Assembly: GCA_030248295.1 (NCBI GenBank)
Contig: JASANH010000872.1
Location: forward strand, 23,948 to 87,947
Reading direction: 5' to 3'
Length of the DNA: 64,000 nucleotides
Source: Mesodorylaimus sp. YZB2_4
Taxonomy: Eukaryota; Nematoda; Enoplea; Dorylaimida; Dorylaimidae
The notes beneath the pieces are model-generated. The model saw only the letters and a list, made by a program, of their open reading frames with translations. It searched no databases and was not told where the DNA came from. This document shows, one piece after another, positions 33,920 to 45,814 of this stretch (positions are counted from its first letter, which is position 1; each line of letters opens with the position of its first letter). The position numbers and the translations under genes were made by a program.

Positions 33920-35335
33920 AAAATATACGCGTTGTGTCGATTATTTGTTCTCGAGAAGGACAATTTTGGATGAAATGCAACCCTAAATGCATTTGATAAG
34001 AATTATGAATTTAAGCAAGAACTGATCGACATTTGCGACCGTCGCTTATATGGCTCATTTTACAAACTAATTTATGACACTAACGAACTGATGATCGTGG
34101 ACGTGTGTCAATTTGTCTCCCGTCTGATTTTTATCCCATACAACGTGGAGAAAAGCAAATTTTATGCGACAGATGCTATCGCTTACGAACATGACTAGTT
34201 ATTAGTAAATAAAGAAAATCAGCGAATGAATTTTATTAGTTTTAGAAAGTTTATGTGTGTGACCATAAATGACTGATGATATCTGTATTAGAATCATACT
34301 GTGTCAGGTTGCTGTGTGTTTTGTGTTATATCTTAGTGTCGCATATCATGCCAGCAAGCTGCGTAAACTCGCCAATTTCAGCCGATCGTGTAAATATGCC
34401 TAGTTTGCCAGAGGACTCGTGATGCAGAGGTGCAATTTTTTCCACGCGGAATGTAGATGGAAATACACGATGCATAAGGAAAACAGGCTGTGAATGTTTA
34501 CTATCTGTTTTCTTTGGGAATGTACTCGCGGCCTATGCGGCAACATGGAGGGCGTGTGTGTTCTCAAAGAAAACAGGTTCTACTTATGGTAGCACACCTG
34601 GAATTTCTACTTACACGTGTAATACACAGTGGGTACGTGGAAACACGTGGAAAAACACTGTGTAATTGCATGGAACGGTGGCCTAGGTTTAGGTACCACA
34701 ACTAAATTCATCTAGCGCCCCAGCGCACGATTTCTGACCACACATTATTTAAGAACTTTACAGCCTGATTACAGCCTAAATTCTCTCCTCTGTCCATCAC
34801 AAACAATTTTTGTAGCGCCCCTCTTACGTCTACTATGAAGTTTTCAATTGTCGATAATAATTGTGCTCCTCAAAGAAATATTTAGCCTTCAAACCTACAC
34901 ATATAAGCTAATTTTTCAGGATCTGAAGTGCTGCATATAAAATGTGCAGCAGGAAAAAAGAGAGAAAAAATCAGCTACTGGACAAGCTAAGGCAGAATGA
35001 AACAGTGGAAGGCTGCAAAAAAAGTTATCAGGTATATAGATACAATCTAGATACGTATGTCGATCCTCTTATTGAGTTTCTTTTAATATTTTCATGCTTC
35101 AGTAGCTGCATACAAATAAGCGCATAAGCAAAATAATGAGAAAAAGGCAGTGGCCGTAATTTCACTCCCACAAAAATAGGGTTGTGTTGAAAAATCAGAC
35201 AATAGAGCTACCAACAGAGCGCGCTGGAAAATTACGGGTTATTGAGCTCCGCCGAGATAAATGCTGCTTCTGACATGATGACTGATTCGGGACAACACAG
35301 AGTCGGCGGCTGAGGTTCACCATCTATACATGGAC
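33920..35335. other. No gene seen
   Basis: Short frames only. ACACGTGG motifs cluster at 34,560-34,660. The region may include the 3' end of the CACTA element and the 5' flank of the BEL fragment, but no boundary is visible. Confidence 0.35.
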
Positions 35336-35339
35336 AGTT

Positions 35340-36052
35340 CATATCGAGAAGTGTCTAATCAAAGATATTGGCGAGAAGTGTCTGATCAGTGATGCCAATC
35401 TTCTCGAGTTCCCACAGGTCGTTGATTTGAGTTTGATCCTTGATGTGTGGCTCGAGGTGATTCAGCTCTTGATTGTTGATTGCGACTGACGAGACAAAGC
35501 AGTTGAATGTTGAGGCTGGCTCAGCCCTTTAGATTTGATTCTTGGTTCGGCCGAAAATGATCCACCCAAAGACAGAGTTGCGGAGATGAAGGCTTGGTCC
35601 GATTTCTTTGCTTTCAGCTACCATGATGCGCTCATATTCAGTGATGTCAATGAGTACATCGATCTCGATCGTTTCTGATTCGTTTCTGATTATGATTGGA
35701 TCGGCTAGATCATAGGTATCGAGGGTGTCCTTTAGATCCGCGAGCATCGCGGCGAGAGGCGAACTCGCTCGATCTCCGCGTTCACTTTGGCCTCTTCCAG
35801 CCTGGCCTTCAGCTGGCGTTCTCCTTTCTTGATCACCCGATTTTCAAAGCAGCCAATATCAGCGATTGCCATATCGTATTCGATCCCCATTTGGGCGTAT
35901 TGCTCGCTCTCAGTGACGAACTCAGCCGAATCGGCATCGTCCACAACGTGCGATTCCGTCTTCGGAACATCAATTTCCTCTGCGCGATCAATCGACGACA
36001 GATATATTTGGTAGCAGAACGTGGTTATAGCGGCAATTAATTATCAACCACG
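35340..36052 (-). pseudogene. BEL/Pao fragment, internally deleted, minus strand
   Basis: Reading leftward from 36,052, the fragment begins with the same leader and Gag N-terminus as the plus-strand copy ('MAIADIGCFENRVIKKGE', 'KARLEEAKVNAEIERV'). At about 35,747 it jumps to the end of the protease region ('IDVLIDITEYERIMVAESK', 'NSVFGWIIFG') and the protease-RT linker with 'LWELEKIGITDQ'. Most of Gag and the zinc knuckles are missing. It therefore looks like a deletion derivative lying head to head with the longer plus-strand copy. Confidence 0.75.
36007..36033 (+). promoter_or_regulatory. Possible BEL primer-binding region
   Basis: TTGGTAGCAGAACGTGGTT stands just before the Gag ORF, with a TGG start as expected for a tRNA-primed site. 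It also lies at the centre of the inverted junction (CGTGGTT...AACCACG), so it may belong to either copy. Confidence 0.35.
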
Positions 36053-38097
36053 ATGGCGGTCGTTGCGGCGAGGCTTCGAAAACAGCTTGCCCCTCGACGC
36101 CTAGCCCTTCGCCACCTATTCGACGCCAAACCTAACTTGGCAGTTATTAATGAAGAAACTTCTCATGAAATCGACAAGTACAAGGCCCGCTTGCGAGCGC
36201 TTTTCGAGGGCTATAAGAACAAGTACGACGACTACACGAACGCTGTGGACAATGCCGATTCGGCTGACGTGAGTTCATTACTGAAAGCGAGCAATACGCC
36301 CAATACGATATGGCAATCGCTGATATTGGCTGCTTTGAGAATCAAGTGATCGAGAAAGGAGAATGCCAGCTGAAGGCCAGGCTGGAAGAGGCCAAATTGA
36401 ACGCGGAGATCGAGCGAATTCAGGTGCAGATACGACTGCAAGAAGAGGAACAAAGAATGAGGTGGGATATACAACGAATCGAACAGCAAGCTCGAATAGA
36501 ACGTGAGCGCGTCGAGCAAGAAAGTCATAGCAACCAAGCCGTAGACAACCAAGTTGGTATGAATCAAGGCCAAAGTGGCGTCGAACAAATTCACGCTAAG
36601 TTGCCGAAACTCGAGTTGCTGAAGTTCAGTGGCGTTGGGCTGCAATTCAAGCCATTCTGGGACGCGTTCAACGCCTTGGTTCACGCGAATGATGCAGTCG
36701 CGCCTGTCACGAAAATGGCCTATCTGGTGGCTCAACTTACGGGCGATGCGAAATCAGTGGTCAATGGGTTAGCGGTCACAGGCGAGAACTACAAAACGGC
36801 GGTTCAGCTCCTCAAAGAGCGCTTTGGCAACGACCAAGAAATCATTCGAATGCACCAACGAGCCATTGTTGATCTCGAGACCGCTCGGAACATGGAAGGC
36901 TTGCGCCAACTGCAAATCAATCTCGAAAAGCATCTGCGCTCGATCGAATCACTGGGTGGCGCGGTCGATGAATTTTGGACGACATGTTTGATCTGGCCGA
37001 AGTTGCCAGCGTTTGTTCTTGAGAAGATCTACGGAAAGATGCCTGCCGAGCAATGGACGCTCAAAGAATTGCGAGCCGAGTTGACCAAGATGGTATCAAT
37101 CCATGATGCCATGCAATACGAGAAACAAAAGACGAGCCATGATCAGCTCAGTCATCGAAGCAGCGAAACGAGGGGTAAACCAAGCGTACCAAAGACGAGC
37201 CATTCGTTTCTGCTCAATAGCAAGAGTAAAACGAAGCTTACCTCAACAGCTGTCACCAAGCATGATCCGGTCAAGAGTAAGCCTCGCTCTCCATGCATAT
37301 ACTGTGGGGGCGACCACTGGGCCGATGAATGCCGACAAGTGCCCACAGTTCAAGAACGAAAGAAGAAACTCAAGGACCATTGCTGGCGATGTCTCAAACC
37401 TGGCCATCAAACTGACCAATGCTGGGCGAAAACGAAGTGCTATCATTGTCGAGACACAAGCCATCATTCAAGGCTTTGCGAAAAGCGATTAAAGGCACCG
37501 CATATGGACACTGGAGCAACCACAACGACGCTCGCTTCGGACGTAAGCACCAGTCTGTTCACATCGAATCAAGGAGTCCTTTTACAGACAGCTGTGGATG
37601 ATATCCAGTCATTGGGCCAAGCTTCCCGATCGATCAAAGGAAGAATTCTTCTCGATAGCGGTAGCCAGCGAACATATGTGACCGAAGAGCTTATAAAGCG
37701 ACTCGCAATAAAACCAACGTCGCTCGAAGCAATCATGCTGTACACATTCGGAGCCAAAGAACCAAAGCGAATCAAATTTGCAATCGTGGAGCTCGAATTG
37801 AAGGGCAAACGTGGAAAACGAATCAAAGTCGAAGTAAATGTCGTCCCGGAGATCGCTCAATCACTGGGCCGAATCGTCTCAGTGGGGGAATCGACCAAGT
37901 GGGGGAAACGACACAGTGGGGGAAACGACCAAGTGGGGGAAACGACACAGTGGGGGAATCGTCACGGGGCCTTTACTTCAATGTCTGCAAGATATGCTCA
38001 ATGCAAACTTGCTTATCACCAATGTGCGTGTTTAACAGCAAATTATAAGGGGACTGATAGTAGATATGGCCAAGTGGCCAACTTGCTGGCAGTTTAG
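36053..38097 (+). pseudogene. gag: BEL/Pao retrotransposon: Gag and aspartic protease, truncated before RT
   Basis: The Gag N-terminus is at 36,053-36,270; a small deletion then changes frame, and a 595-codon frame (36,310-38,097) continues. It contains a Glu/Arg-rich coiled coil, the DUF1759 Gag core ('LPKLELLKFSG', 'FKPFWDAFNALVH', 'LTGDAKSVVNGL'), CCHC-type zinc knuckles (CIYCGGDHWADEC, CWRCLKPGHQTDQC, CYHCRDTSHHSRLC) and a DUF1758 aspartic protease with intact 'ILLDSGSQRTYV'. Gag packages RNA; the protease processes the polyprotein. After residue about 520 the frame enters a 17-bp tandem repeat and then unrelated sequence. RT, RNase H and integrase are absent, so this is a truncated copy. 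Confidence 0.85.
37881..37965 (+). repeat. 17-bp minisatellite, five copies
   Basis: Units start AGTGGGGGAA at 37,881, 37,898, 37,915, 37,932 and 37,949, exactly 17 bp apart. Units 1 and 3 end CGACCA and units 2 and 4 end CGACAC, so a 34-bp dimer may be the real unit. It sits where the BEL protease similarity ends. Confidence 0.9.
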
Positions 38098-38123
38098 AAG
38101 GTTTCAACGCACTGTACTGTACA

Positions 38124-38625
38124 CTACGAACCAGACACAAAAATAATGTCACAATAGCAAAATCTAGCGATAAGTGGAGATTTCATCCTTCGGTCATCAA
38201 AGAATAAGTCCAGAGTTGTTTTTTTAAAAACAGTTCCAAAACAGGAGAAAGAAATACCGTTTCCATCGAAATCATATCCATTTCCTGGGGCTTTATCAGA
38301 TAACCTTAGGAACCATGCTTTTAGTGCTTGAACCTGACTTTCAGCTTTCATATCATAGACCAACAGCAAGACCAAGAGCTTGCGAGTAAGGTTTTCCCTA
38401 CCAATCTCTGTATACCGTTTTGAATCGCTCGTTCTGGTGTCGTTTCAAAACATGCTCTGCCACTTCCTCCCAGTTTTGTATAAGATTCCTTGCAGTTTGT
38501 GGTAACTGTATGTTAGAGTAAGGCGGGTTTTGTTTTAGTTTCCCAGAATCTTTTTGAGAAGATAGAGTTTTACTTTTTTTTGCGCCAATAAAAGCATTCA
38601 GATAAGCGCCAAAACCTTGTGCCAA
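38124..38625 (-). pseudogene. Coding-like fragment, unrecognised
   Basis: Two minus-strand segments (38,398-38,625 and 38,124-38,375) in different frames have coding-like composition. The second begins with a hydrophobic stretch, 'KLLVLLLVYDMKAESQ', followed by 'ALKAWFLRLSD'. They could be one broken exon with a frame change near 38,420. I do not recognise the family. Confidence 0.25.
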
Positions 38626-39234
38626 AACGAACCAGACATAAGTGACGTTTTATTGAATATTGAGAAAGCGGAAATAAGTCGTCAATATTGCAAAAATTTT
38701 GTTCGGACTTTCAGTCATGTCATGTCATGTGTGTGAGAAAAAGGGTCAGTAGGACTAGTACAGCGAGATAGTCCACCCCGTATTATGGTAATATGAAAAA
38801 GAATTACATTGTAGACAGCGTTTGACTTCCGGCTTTCCTTTTTGAACAAAAACAACCTTCTACTCAAGGCTTGGCTCTTCAGTTCGAAAGTTTATGAAGT
38901 AATCCGCTCAGTAATCCGACCCAATAAAGGACAGGCAATAGGAAGCTCAGGAAAATTCAAGAATTTCCAGGAGAGGAGACGCTCTTTCTTTTCACTTTTC
39001 ACTGAGACCCACGCCCGGACTCGCGTCATAAATGAGATTCCGCATGCTCTGTCATGATGAACATGCCAGCATGCCAGTTTGTTCGAGGACTGGTTCTATG
39101 GCAATACTTATCTGATGCATCTGCCGGTCAGATTGCTTCAGTGAAGCCTCACAGCGCTGCAGCCTCACAATATTTTATTTGTGCCATCTCTCTACTCTGG
39201 TGATCTGCACAGTAAAATGTCGTCATTAGGGGTA

Positions 39235-39278
39235 GATCAGGATCAGGGCAATCCCAACCAGGATCAGGATTTTTGCAT
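39235..39278. repeat. GGGATC-type dispersed repeat, copy 3
   Basis: AGATCAGGATCAGGGCAATC followed by CCAACCAGGATCAGGATTTT; same order as the repeat at 9,420 with more substitutions. Confidence 0.4.
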
Positions 39279-39429
39279 TTTTTCGTTTTTTTGGCTATTT
39301 CGCATTAAAGTACACTTCCCAGGCATCCAGATTTTTTTTAGCTTTTCCTTACGGCTGGGCCAATTTGTGATCATTATTTACGTACAAGGTGAAATTGTAC
39401 GACCTCTGATTGTTGCGCTAGCCTGATCT

Positions 39430-40055
39430 TTATTTTCCCTCCTCCTCCTCGCCTTCTCCCCCCTGAAAAAGAAATCGCGTATTCAGGACGGATTTTGATG
39501 AAACTTAGCACGATTGTAAATTAGGCCGATTCTGCTATGAGTGCAAAAAGATCAAAAAGTTTTCGTGGAACCGTTCTCGAGTTATTAGCCGACGAAAATC
39601 GTCCTTCAGCATTAGGCGTCTGGTTGGCTGGTGTAAGCAGGCCTGCTAATATGACATCACGGATCATGGACGAAGAAATCATGATATGCATAATCCCAAT
39701 GCCTTAATGTCGGGACCTAGCCCAAGTCGCCATCCTCTAAAAATTCTATCCACAATTAGACAAGTCAATCAACTATAAATTCCACAAAAAAAGCACCTCG
39801 CAACATGGCACTGAACATAGGTAATGATCGCTCCTGCTGTATACCTCCTTGGACGCGTGGTAGTGCTCATGCATACCTACCTAATATTTAGCAGTATCTG
39901 ATTCAGAAAACCCTACTTGGCACAACCGAATAAACCATGTGTGTATGTCAGAGGCAAAAACTTTCCGAGACCCCTGTCAAAGTCAAGGTCAAAGTCAAAT
40001 TTGAAAAACCGACGTCATATGCAACACTAGCTAACAACGACATCAAACGATGCAG
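39430..40055. other. No gene seen
   Basis: No supportable coding frame. The left end of the Tc1 element should lie here, but I could not identify its terminal inverted repeat. Confidence 0.4.
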
Positions 40056-40058
40056 AAT

Positions 40059-41020
40059 TCAACCCTTTTTCAAATAATAAAGCATCTGTACTAATACGAC
40101 GTATTCCCGCCCCTTTTTTAAAAGTTCCGCGACCCTACAGGGCATACTGTTCACAAGCTTTTGCAAGACTCGATCGTAATCGCGCTCGAAATGTCCTGCA
40201 CCCATTTCCTCAATGCTTTTTTGCTCAAAAACTTCTCGTCTTGTACCTGCCGTTCGATATAATCCCATACGTTTTCGATTGGGTTCATGTCTGGTGACTG
40301 CGGCGGCCAAAAAGTCATACCGTCGTGGCTCCTATCAACTTCAGCTCTTTTTCATTTTCCATTGCCTAACCAAGGCACTGCCGCGCGGCCCCAGACCATG
40401 GCAATGGGCTTTATCTTCTTGAAAACGAAATTGCCCATTGGGATGCAGTTTTTCAATCGAAGGCGTCAGACTTCGCTCCATAATGTCAGTATACTGCGCT
40501 CCATCAACAGTTCCTTTTGCGAGATGTAATTTACCAACGCCATTGTAACTGGAGCATCCCCGCACCATTATGCCGCCTCCACCGAATTTCGATGTGGTCT
40601 AAAGGCAATCAGGCCGTAATTTTTCACTTTTGGTTCGGAAACATCGTTCTGAGCGATCTGACACCAAACAAAACCGAGATTCATCAGACCAGACAATATT
40701 GCGCTAATACTCATCAGACACTCCTGCATGTTCTTTTGTCCATTGAAAACGGCACTCTCACGATTTTTTGATAAAAAGGGCTTTTTGACACACTGATGAT
40801 TGTAAATTTCACTTTCTGCCAGTCTACTGGCAGTCATTGGTCGAGACACCTGTGCTCCTACTGTGGAATGAAGCTCATTGGCCAACTGTCTCAGGGTGAT
40901 CTTACGAGATTTTAGACTCAATGCTCGATCAGTCTGTGGCCTGGTCTTGCGCGGTGAGCCACCTTTCCTTTTCACCGCGCCATAGTTTCTTTGGCGGTTT
41001 AGTATCCGGGACTGATGCAA
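40059..41020 (-). pseudogene. Tc1/mariner transposase (DD34E type), frame-broken
   Basis: On the minus strand the segments run N- to C-terminus. First comes a helix-turn-helix part with a Gly-Ser-Pro-Arg-Lys GRPR-like basic motif, 'KITLRQLANEL' and 'CVKKPFLS'. Next is a frame carrying 'VWSDESRFCLV' (first Asp), then 'SYNGVGKLHLAKGTVDGAQY' and 'FQEDKAHCH' (second Asp). Last is 'WPPQSPDMNPIENVWDYIE' (Glu) and a C-terminal 'LVNSMPCRVAELLK'. The catalytic D, D and E are all recognisable, but at least three frame changes and a TAG (about 40,600) prevent expression. Tc1 elements move by cut and paste into TA. Terminal repeats were not resolved. Confidence 0.85.
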
Positions 41021-41149
41021 TTCGATACCAAATGAAGTTTTAATCGTTTTGACGATGCCGCGCTGCTATTCACCAGAGGCTGCTTTTAAGCCACAGTTTT
41101 AGCTGCTTTCTCTGGTGACCAGGGGTTTTCTGTTGCCAAGGTCTTTCGG

Positions 41150-42320
41150 ATCAGTCTAAAGTAAAAACTGAGCTCAACTGACTTGTTATGCACATCCAGC
41201 TCGCATGAGACCGAATTGCGCCGTGAGAGAAGTCAGCGTCAAAGCAAAACCCTTTTCCTGTAAACTTTGAGATGAAATGAAGGCAACTAACTACACGAAT
41301 CACGCATCTTGGTACCTTGCCTGGATCAATCAACATGAACGAGGGCCAATAAAAAACCAACTAGCCAGCTCACCCATGCATAAAACTTGGTTTACACACA
41401 ACAGCGATTCTTTCGAAATTTCTGAAATTCCGTGGCAATAATTTAAAATAATATGCCATTCCTAATTGGAAAGATAACGGAAAAATTTTCAGTGATTTTC
41501 ATGGCTAAGAAAATTCTCTTCAAAATACACACCACTGGAGCACGATTCTGGCCCATGTGAGCAAAATGGTGCCTATTCAAACAAAAACTTACTACGCGCA
41601 GCACATTATGCATCTTTTTTTTACGGAGTGTATTCTGCTGCACAGTTCCAATTGACACGTTTCGAGGTACATAGGCTTTTTGTCTCCCCTCCGCGTGTGA
41701 GAGTTGCGAATTTTCAAAAAAGGACGTCAACGGGGCTTACGATCTCGTTGTCTTTGGCCAAGCGGCCATCGGCCAAGCCTGTGTTGTGACTGGAGGGAAT
41801 AGTGAATAATTTTCTACCTATCGTTTATCTGAAAATGTGCTTGGCGAGTGCAAACAGACACACCCTGAGAGCCAATGCCACGTTTGTAGATTATTGATTA
41901 ACTATCATTCAGGGCATTCCAGCATCTTTGCATCATGCCAAGCACAAGTTCGGTAGCTGTACCCTAACTGCGATCTAAATTGAAAATTAAAATTTGTACG
42001 CAGAAGATTTCTTTTGTTCCGAAATTGGCCCAAAATTGCGATTGCGCCGCCCTAATAGACGTTTTCGGAGTGAGCAAAAATTTGAATTCTCTTGATTGAC
42101 TGCCTATGACAAGTTGAAACTTGGTGAGCCATCTCAATCGGCTCACTAGTTAATAATTGAAAACGTTGGGGCGATTATAGTTTCGAAACTCATTTTCTAA
42201 TTTTTTATAGAGATTTCTCCCTTTTTTCGTCGGCGATAAGGTTAGTTGAAAATATTGATTTCTGTCATGTCAGCCAAAATTTGCAAAAGATCGTGCACCG
42301 ATCAGCTTGATCGTTAATTC
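41150..42320. other. No gene seen
   Basis: Minus-strand frames at 41,151-41,360 and 41,443-41,730 lack motifs. Probably upstream DNA of the gene starting at 42,327. Confidence 0.35.
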
Positions 42321-42326
42321 ATTGTC

Positions 42327-43558
42327 ATGACCATCCTCGACGACGACGACAAATATGTGCCGTGAGTGCGAAAAAGTTTTGAGATTTCTGTTTGGCGTGC
42401 GCTTCACTCATTAGATTTCTAGTTAGGCGGCCCCCAAAGCGGTGGTCGGTCATCTGAGGAAATCAGATTAAGATTCTCACTTTTGATGCCATATTTTTAT
42501 CATCCCATACGATTCACAAGTTTTGTTTATGTAGGCTCCCGCCAAGCTCTGACGAATCGGGGTCGAAAGGGTCATTGCGTCAGACTCCAACAGTCGCTCA
42601 GTCGAAATTGAAAGATAGCTCTGCGCCGCCACCCGAACCATCGGTGCATTCGGAAAAGGAATCTGTCGAAAAAACCATCGTCCTCATTACCTCGACATCA
42701 GTCTTTTCGACTGCAAACAACCAAAAAAGGGTGGTAATTGCTAGCATCTTGGGTTCTGCCTCTAAATTAGGATACAAAACTTGTTTCGCTTCGGTTCTGG
42801 CACCAAGGTACATCCTTGATTGTTCCTTAGTCGCTCCAATGCGCCAGCCACCGAAACCCGAAGTGCCTGCTGCGAATCGCGCCTATCGAACCATATACGG
42901 CTTGGACACTAGTTTCGACCTATCCAATCGAGCACCAAATCAGGGCAAACGAATCCAGACCATCCTGAATGGGAACTTGCGAGAAACCAAGGTCGTCACC
43001 GCGTCGCCGTATACGGATCTCCAAGAAAACCTCGCGAAAACTGTGATTACCAAGCAGGAAAACGCTCTATCTATGAAGACGGCAGCATTTTGAGGCTGGG
43101 GCAAGCATTCGATTCTGGTCAGAAGTGTGTCTTCATACGGGATTCCCGTGACGCTATCAACCAAACTGAAAGATGCTACGACTGCAACGAACGACGATAG
43201 GCCAACCGTCTTTCGTCCCACCACAATTGAAAAGGTGCCGACTCGTGCGTTTGCGGCCCATACACCGCAATCGACTGTCCGCTCGTCTTCTACAGTGCCA
43301 GAATCCATTCGACCAGACCGATCGTTCGCCCCGCCGAGAGAGATGCGCCAAAAGCTGAAACGACGATCGCGATCGGGCGAGCAAGCTTCTGGCGAGAAGA
43401 CGCAAGAATCGTTTGAACGAGGGCGTTCGGGCAGACGAAAAAAGAAGAAACTGAGAAAAGGTGCTACCACTGTCGCCACCACCCAAGCAACTACCACTCG
43501 ACTGGTCGATGGACGCTCAAAACAAAAAGCTCACGACATTGAATCGAGGTTTACGTGA
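42327..43558 (+). CDS. Candidate host gene, at least two exons, Ser/Thr/Arg-rich protein
   Basis: Exon 1 (42,327-42,361) reads ATG then an Ile-Leu-Asp-Asp-Asp-Asp start and ends at a GTGAGT donor. The intron (42,362-42,534, 173 bp) ends in TTTATGTAG. The second exon joins in frame and runs 186 codons, rich in Ser, Pro, Lys and Thr, to a TGA at 43,091-43,093. The same frame then stays open to 43,558 (Arg/Lys-rich, with 'RRKKKKLRK', a likely nuclear-localisation stretch), where a GTGAGC coincides with the stop and may be a donor. The protein looks disordered; no domain is recognised. The internal TGA may be a nonsense change, an assembly error or a missed intron. Codon third positions are GC-richer than the flanks, which supports real coding. 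Confidence 0.5.
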
Positions 43559-43925
43559 GCTCGTGATGTGTGATGGAAACGGAGTTGGGTCCTGCATGAC
43601 TGCTTGCTTTCCTTCTTCGTGGGCGTCCTATGATTATCTGCTCTCGTAGGCTGATTTTGGAGTAAAGCAGTCTGCAGAATAGAATTTTCTCTGTTCTTTC
43701 GGCGTTGCCTAAATTTACTACAGGAACAAAATTTGCTGGCGACATTGGTCGTTTATAACCTGCATGGTGGGAACATACTTCGTAGGATGTAGACTCCACT
43801 CGAGAACGCCGCGCCATTGACCAATTTTGATATTGCAGCTGCTTACCCCAGGTACATGCTGGCACTCATAGTATTCGGCAAGTATGAAGACCCGTTATTG
43901 GCCTCATGCAGTATATACCTGTGAA

Positions 43926-43962
43926 CTATAGTGTACCTACATGTGATGTAGGTACACTATAG
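43926..43962. repeat. Perfect hairpin: 17-bp stem, 3-base loop
   Basis: CTATAGTGTACCTACAT, GTG, then the exact inverse ATGTAGGTACACTATAG. No T-run follows and this is a eukaryote, so a rho-independent terminator is not implied. It could be the end of a tiny foldback element or a site bound by a dimeric protein. Confidence 0.9.
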
Positions 43963-44070
43963 GACTACCTCAAATTTCTGGTTCGTTGGCTCATATGAGT
44001 TTAGCGGGCTCCCGCGATAAACGATTTTTACTCTTTCAAATACAGAAGTAATTTTTGACTGCTCTTACAG

Positions 44071-44252
44071 AAAGTGAACGAAGGACAAATCTAAAGCGCA
44101 TGAGTGACAAATGGTTAGAATTTATGATTTGTCGATGGAGACACAGAAGCGAGCTCACAAAAACGCAGGAGCGGATGGCGATGCTGCATGAAGGTCACGT
44201 TGAAACTATTTACAAGGCCGCGTCAAGTCCACACGCTGGCGGGGCGGCATAA
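44071..44252 (+). CDS. Possible terminal exon, basic/helical
   Basis: A TGCTCTTACAG acceptor precedes 60 open codons rich in Arg, Glu and Met ('LKRMSDKWLEFMICRWRH'), ending in TAA. It could be a 3' exon of the gene at 42,327, but the phase does not fit the donor at 43,555, so the link is unproven. Confidence 0.3.
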
Positions 44253-44717
44253 GCGGAGATCTCTCTAAACTAATGATTTTGGGGTGTTGATGTTCAAAAC
44301 GATTCGAACACAGCCGCCCATCTGTCCACTTTCATTAGTGCTACAAATGACTTTGAACTGGTCACAGCATGTTGGACCAATCACGCGCGCGCTTACCCAT
44401 GTTTTGTGACTCTTACTTCTTTTCCGAGTCTGATCTTGACTCACTGCTGTCTCAGATCGTTTCAGTATAGCGATACTGCAGTGATCTGTTTTCATACAAT
44501 TCATACGGCGGCTCATACGGTTTTTATAAGGTTAGAGTGACTTCGGCAGTAAGATCAGGGCTCTTCTAATTTACTAGATGTTACTTCAAAAAAAAGCAGT
44601 TTCATCCCTTTTAACACACATACACTAGTTATAACAGTTTCCTCTGCCAGTCATCAGGTTTGTAAGCCGCATCATCTGAATGAACCAAGAGATTTTTAAT
44701 TGTAAAAAGTCCCCCTT

Positions 44718-44734
44718 CCCCCCCCCCCCCCCCC
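44718..44734. repeat. C17 homopolymer
   Basis: A run of 17 C preceded by CCCCCTT. One of several long G/C runs in the window (11,389; 14,214; 63,624). Confidence 0.9.
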
Positions 44735-45054
44735 ACTGTCCTTATATAAATTTTGAGATTAGCGAATAGCCTTTGTTTAGAAACATATGCATGCACATTT
44801 CGTCATCCAAGAAGATATGAAATGAGCAAAAAATTCATGAAATGACCCCGGGAAAGATAGTACATGCGGTTTGATGCGCCCTCTCATCAGGCAAGTGCAG
44901 GCTTACAAAAGGTGATCAAGAAAAATCTTGCCTGGCTACTGGCTGGTCACATGTAGTCGCTGTTTTCGGGTTGACAAGAAGACCATAACAACTAGCCTTA
45001 TTTATGTCACCAGCTTTAGTAAGGTGGCTCTCAGCATACTCAAACCAGCTCTTA

Positions 45055-45190
45055 CGCTTGGTAAAAATACTTGCTTATGCGTATACGACAAGTTAATTCA
45101 ATGCGTATGCGTATTGCATAATACGCATATTGTGTACTCCACAAAGTATGCGCTCATGTTTGCGTATTGCGTATTTTTCCTACTGTAGCT
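45055..45190. repeat. GCGTATACGC-rich repeat, copy 3
   Basis: Inverse orientation of the copy at 31,240-31,385. Both share TGGTAAAAATACTTG/CAAGTATTTATACCA at one end, the ACTCCACAAAGTATGC/GCATACTTCGTGGAGT centre, and the GCGTATTGCGTATT end. Confidence 0.7.
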
Positions 45191-45756
45191 AATGAAATAC
45201 CTAGTCCCACACTGAAATAACAGTATGCCCATAGCTGCAGTATCCGCCCCACCAGAACCACAGACGGTTTGAAGGGTAAGCGAACCGCAGCAGACGGGGA
45301 CCCCGTGTCTGCTTCGCGCGAGCGAAAATGTTACCACAGACGGTTTAATATTGCAGAACTTGTCGGTGCCGCTTATAATCAGCTTGAAAAACGTTTGCGG
45401 GGATAAATTTCTGTTAGGTTCGATCGTGGGATATATCTCAGGGCCCGGCTCAGCCAGCGACACGTTGCGGCCATTTCTTAAAAGGCGTAGTGTTTGAATC
45501 TCTAGGCACCCGCACCATGACTTGGTCAACATTGGCCAAAATATTAAAAGCAATCATATGAGCGAGAGCTAAAAGCTCGGATGATTCTACAAATCGGTAA
45601 TGCTATGTCATCTTGCTATGTTCTTCGGAGACTGCTTTGCGACCTCTCTAAAGGTCAGAAACTGCACTTTACACGAGGGGACGTTTGGAATGGTTCCGAA
45701 CACATATGCCAAGATCATGTGCTTGCTGCTCATGCTCCCCACCGTGTGCTGGTGCA

Positions 45757-45814
45757 AGTTAGCCCTCGAGTGCGCAGTACATTGCTTTGTTATGGATAAA
45801 GTATGACATGACAT
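45757..45814 (+). mobile_element. SINE-B, 3' end copy
   Basis: GTTAGCCCTCGAGTGCGCAG, then TATGGATAAAGTATGACATG: the same body and TGACA tail as at 14,275-14,338. The head lies upstream, if present, but no clear B box is seen. Confidence 0.6.

Noticed and set aside
37881..37965. CRISPR-like array
   Set aside because: Units of 17 bp are contiguous with no spacers, and the sequence is eukaryotic.
43926..43962. Rho-independent terminator
   Set aside because: No T-run follows and the host is eukaryotic.
43555..44071. Splice from the 42.3-kb gene into the 44,071 exon
   Set aside because: Donor and acceptor are plausible, but the phases do not match; joining gives an immediate stop.
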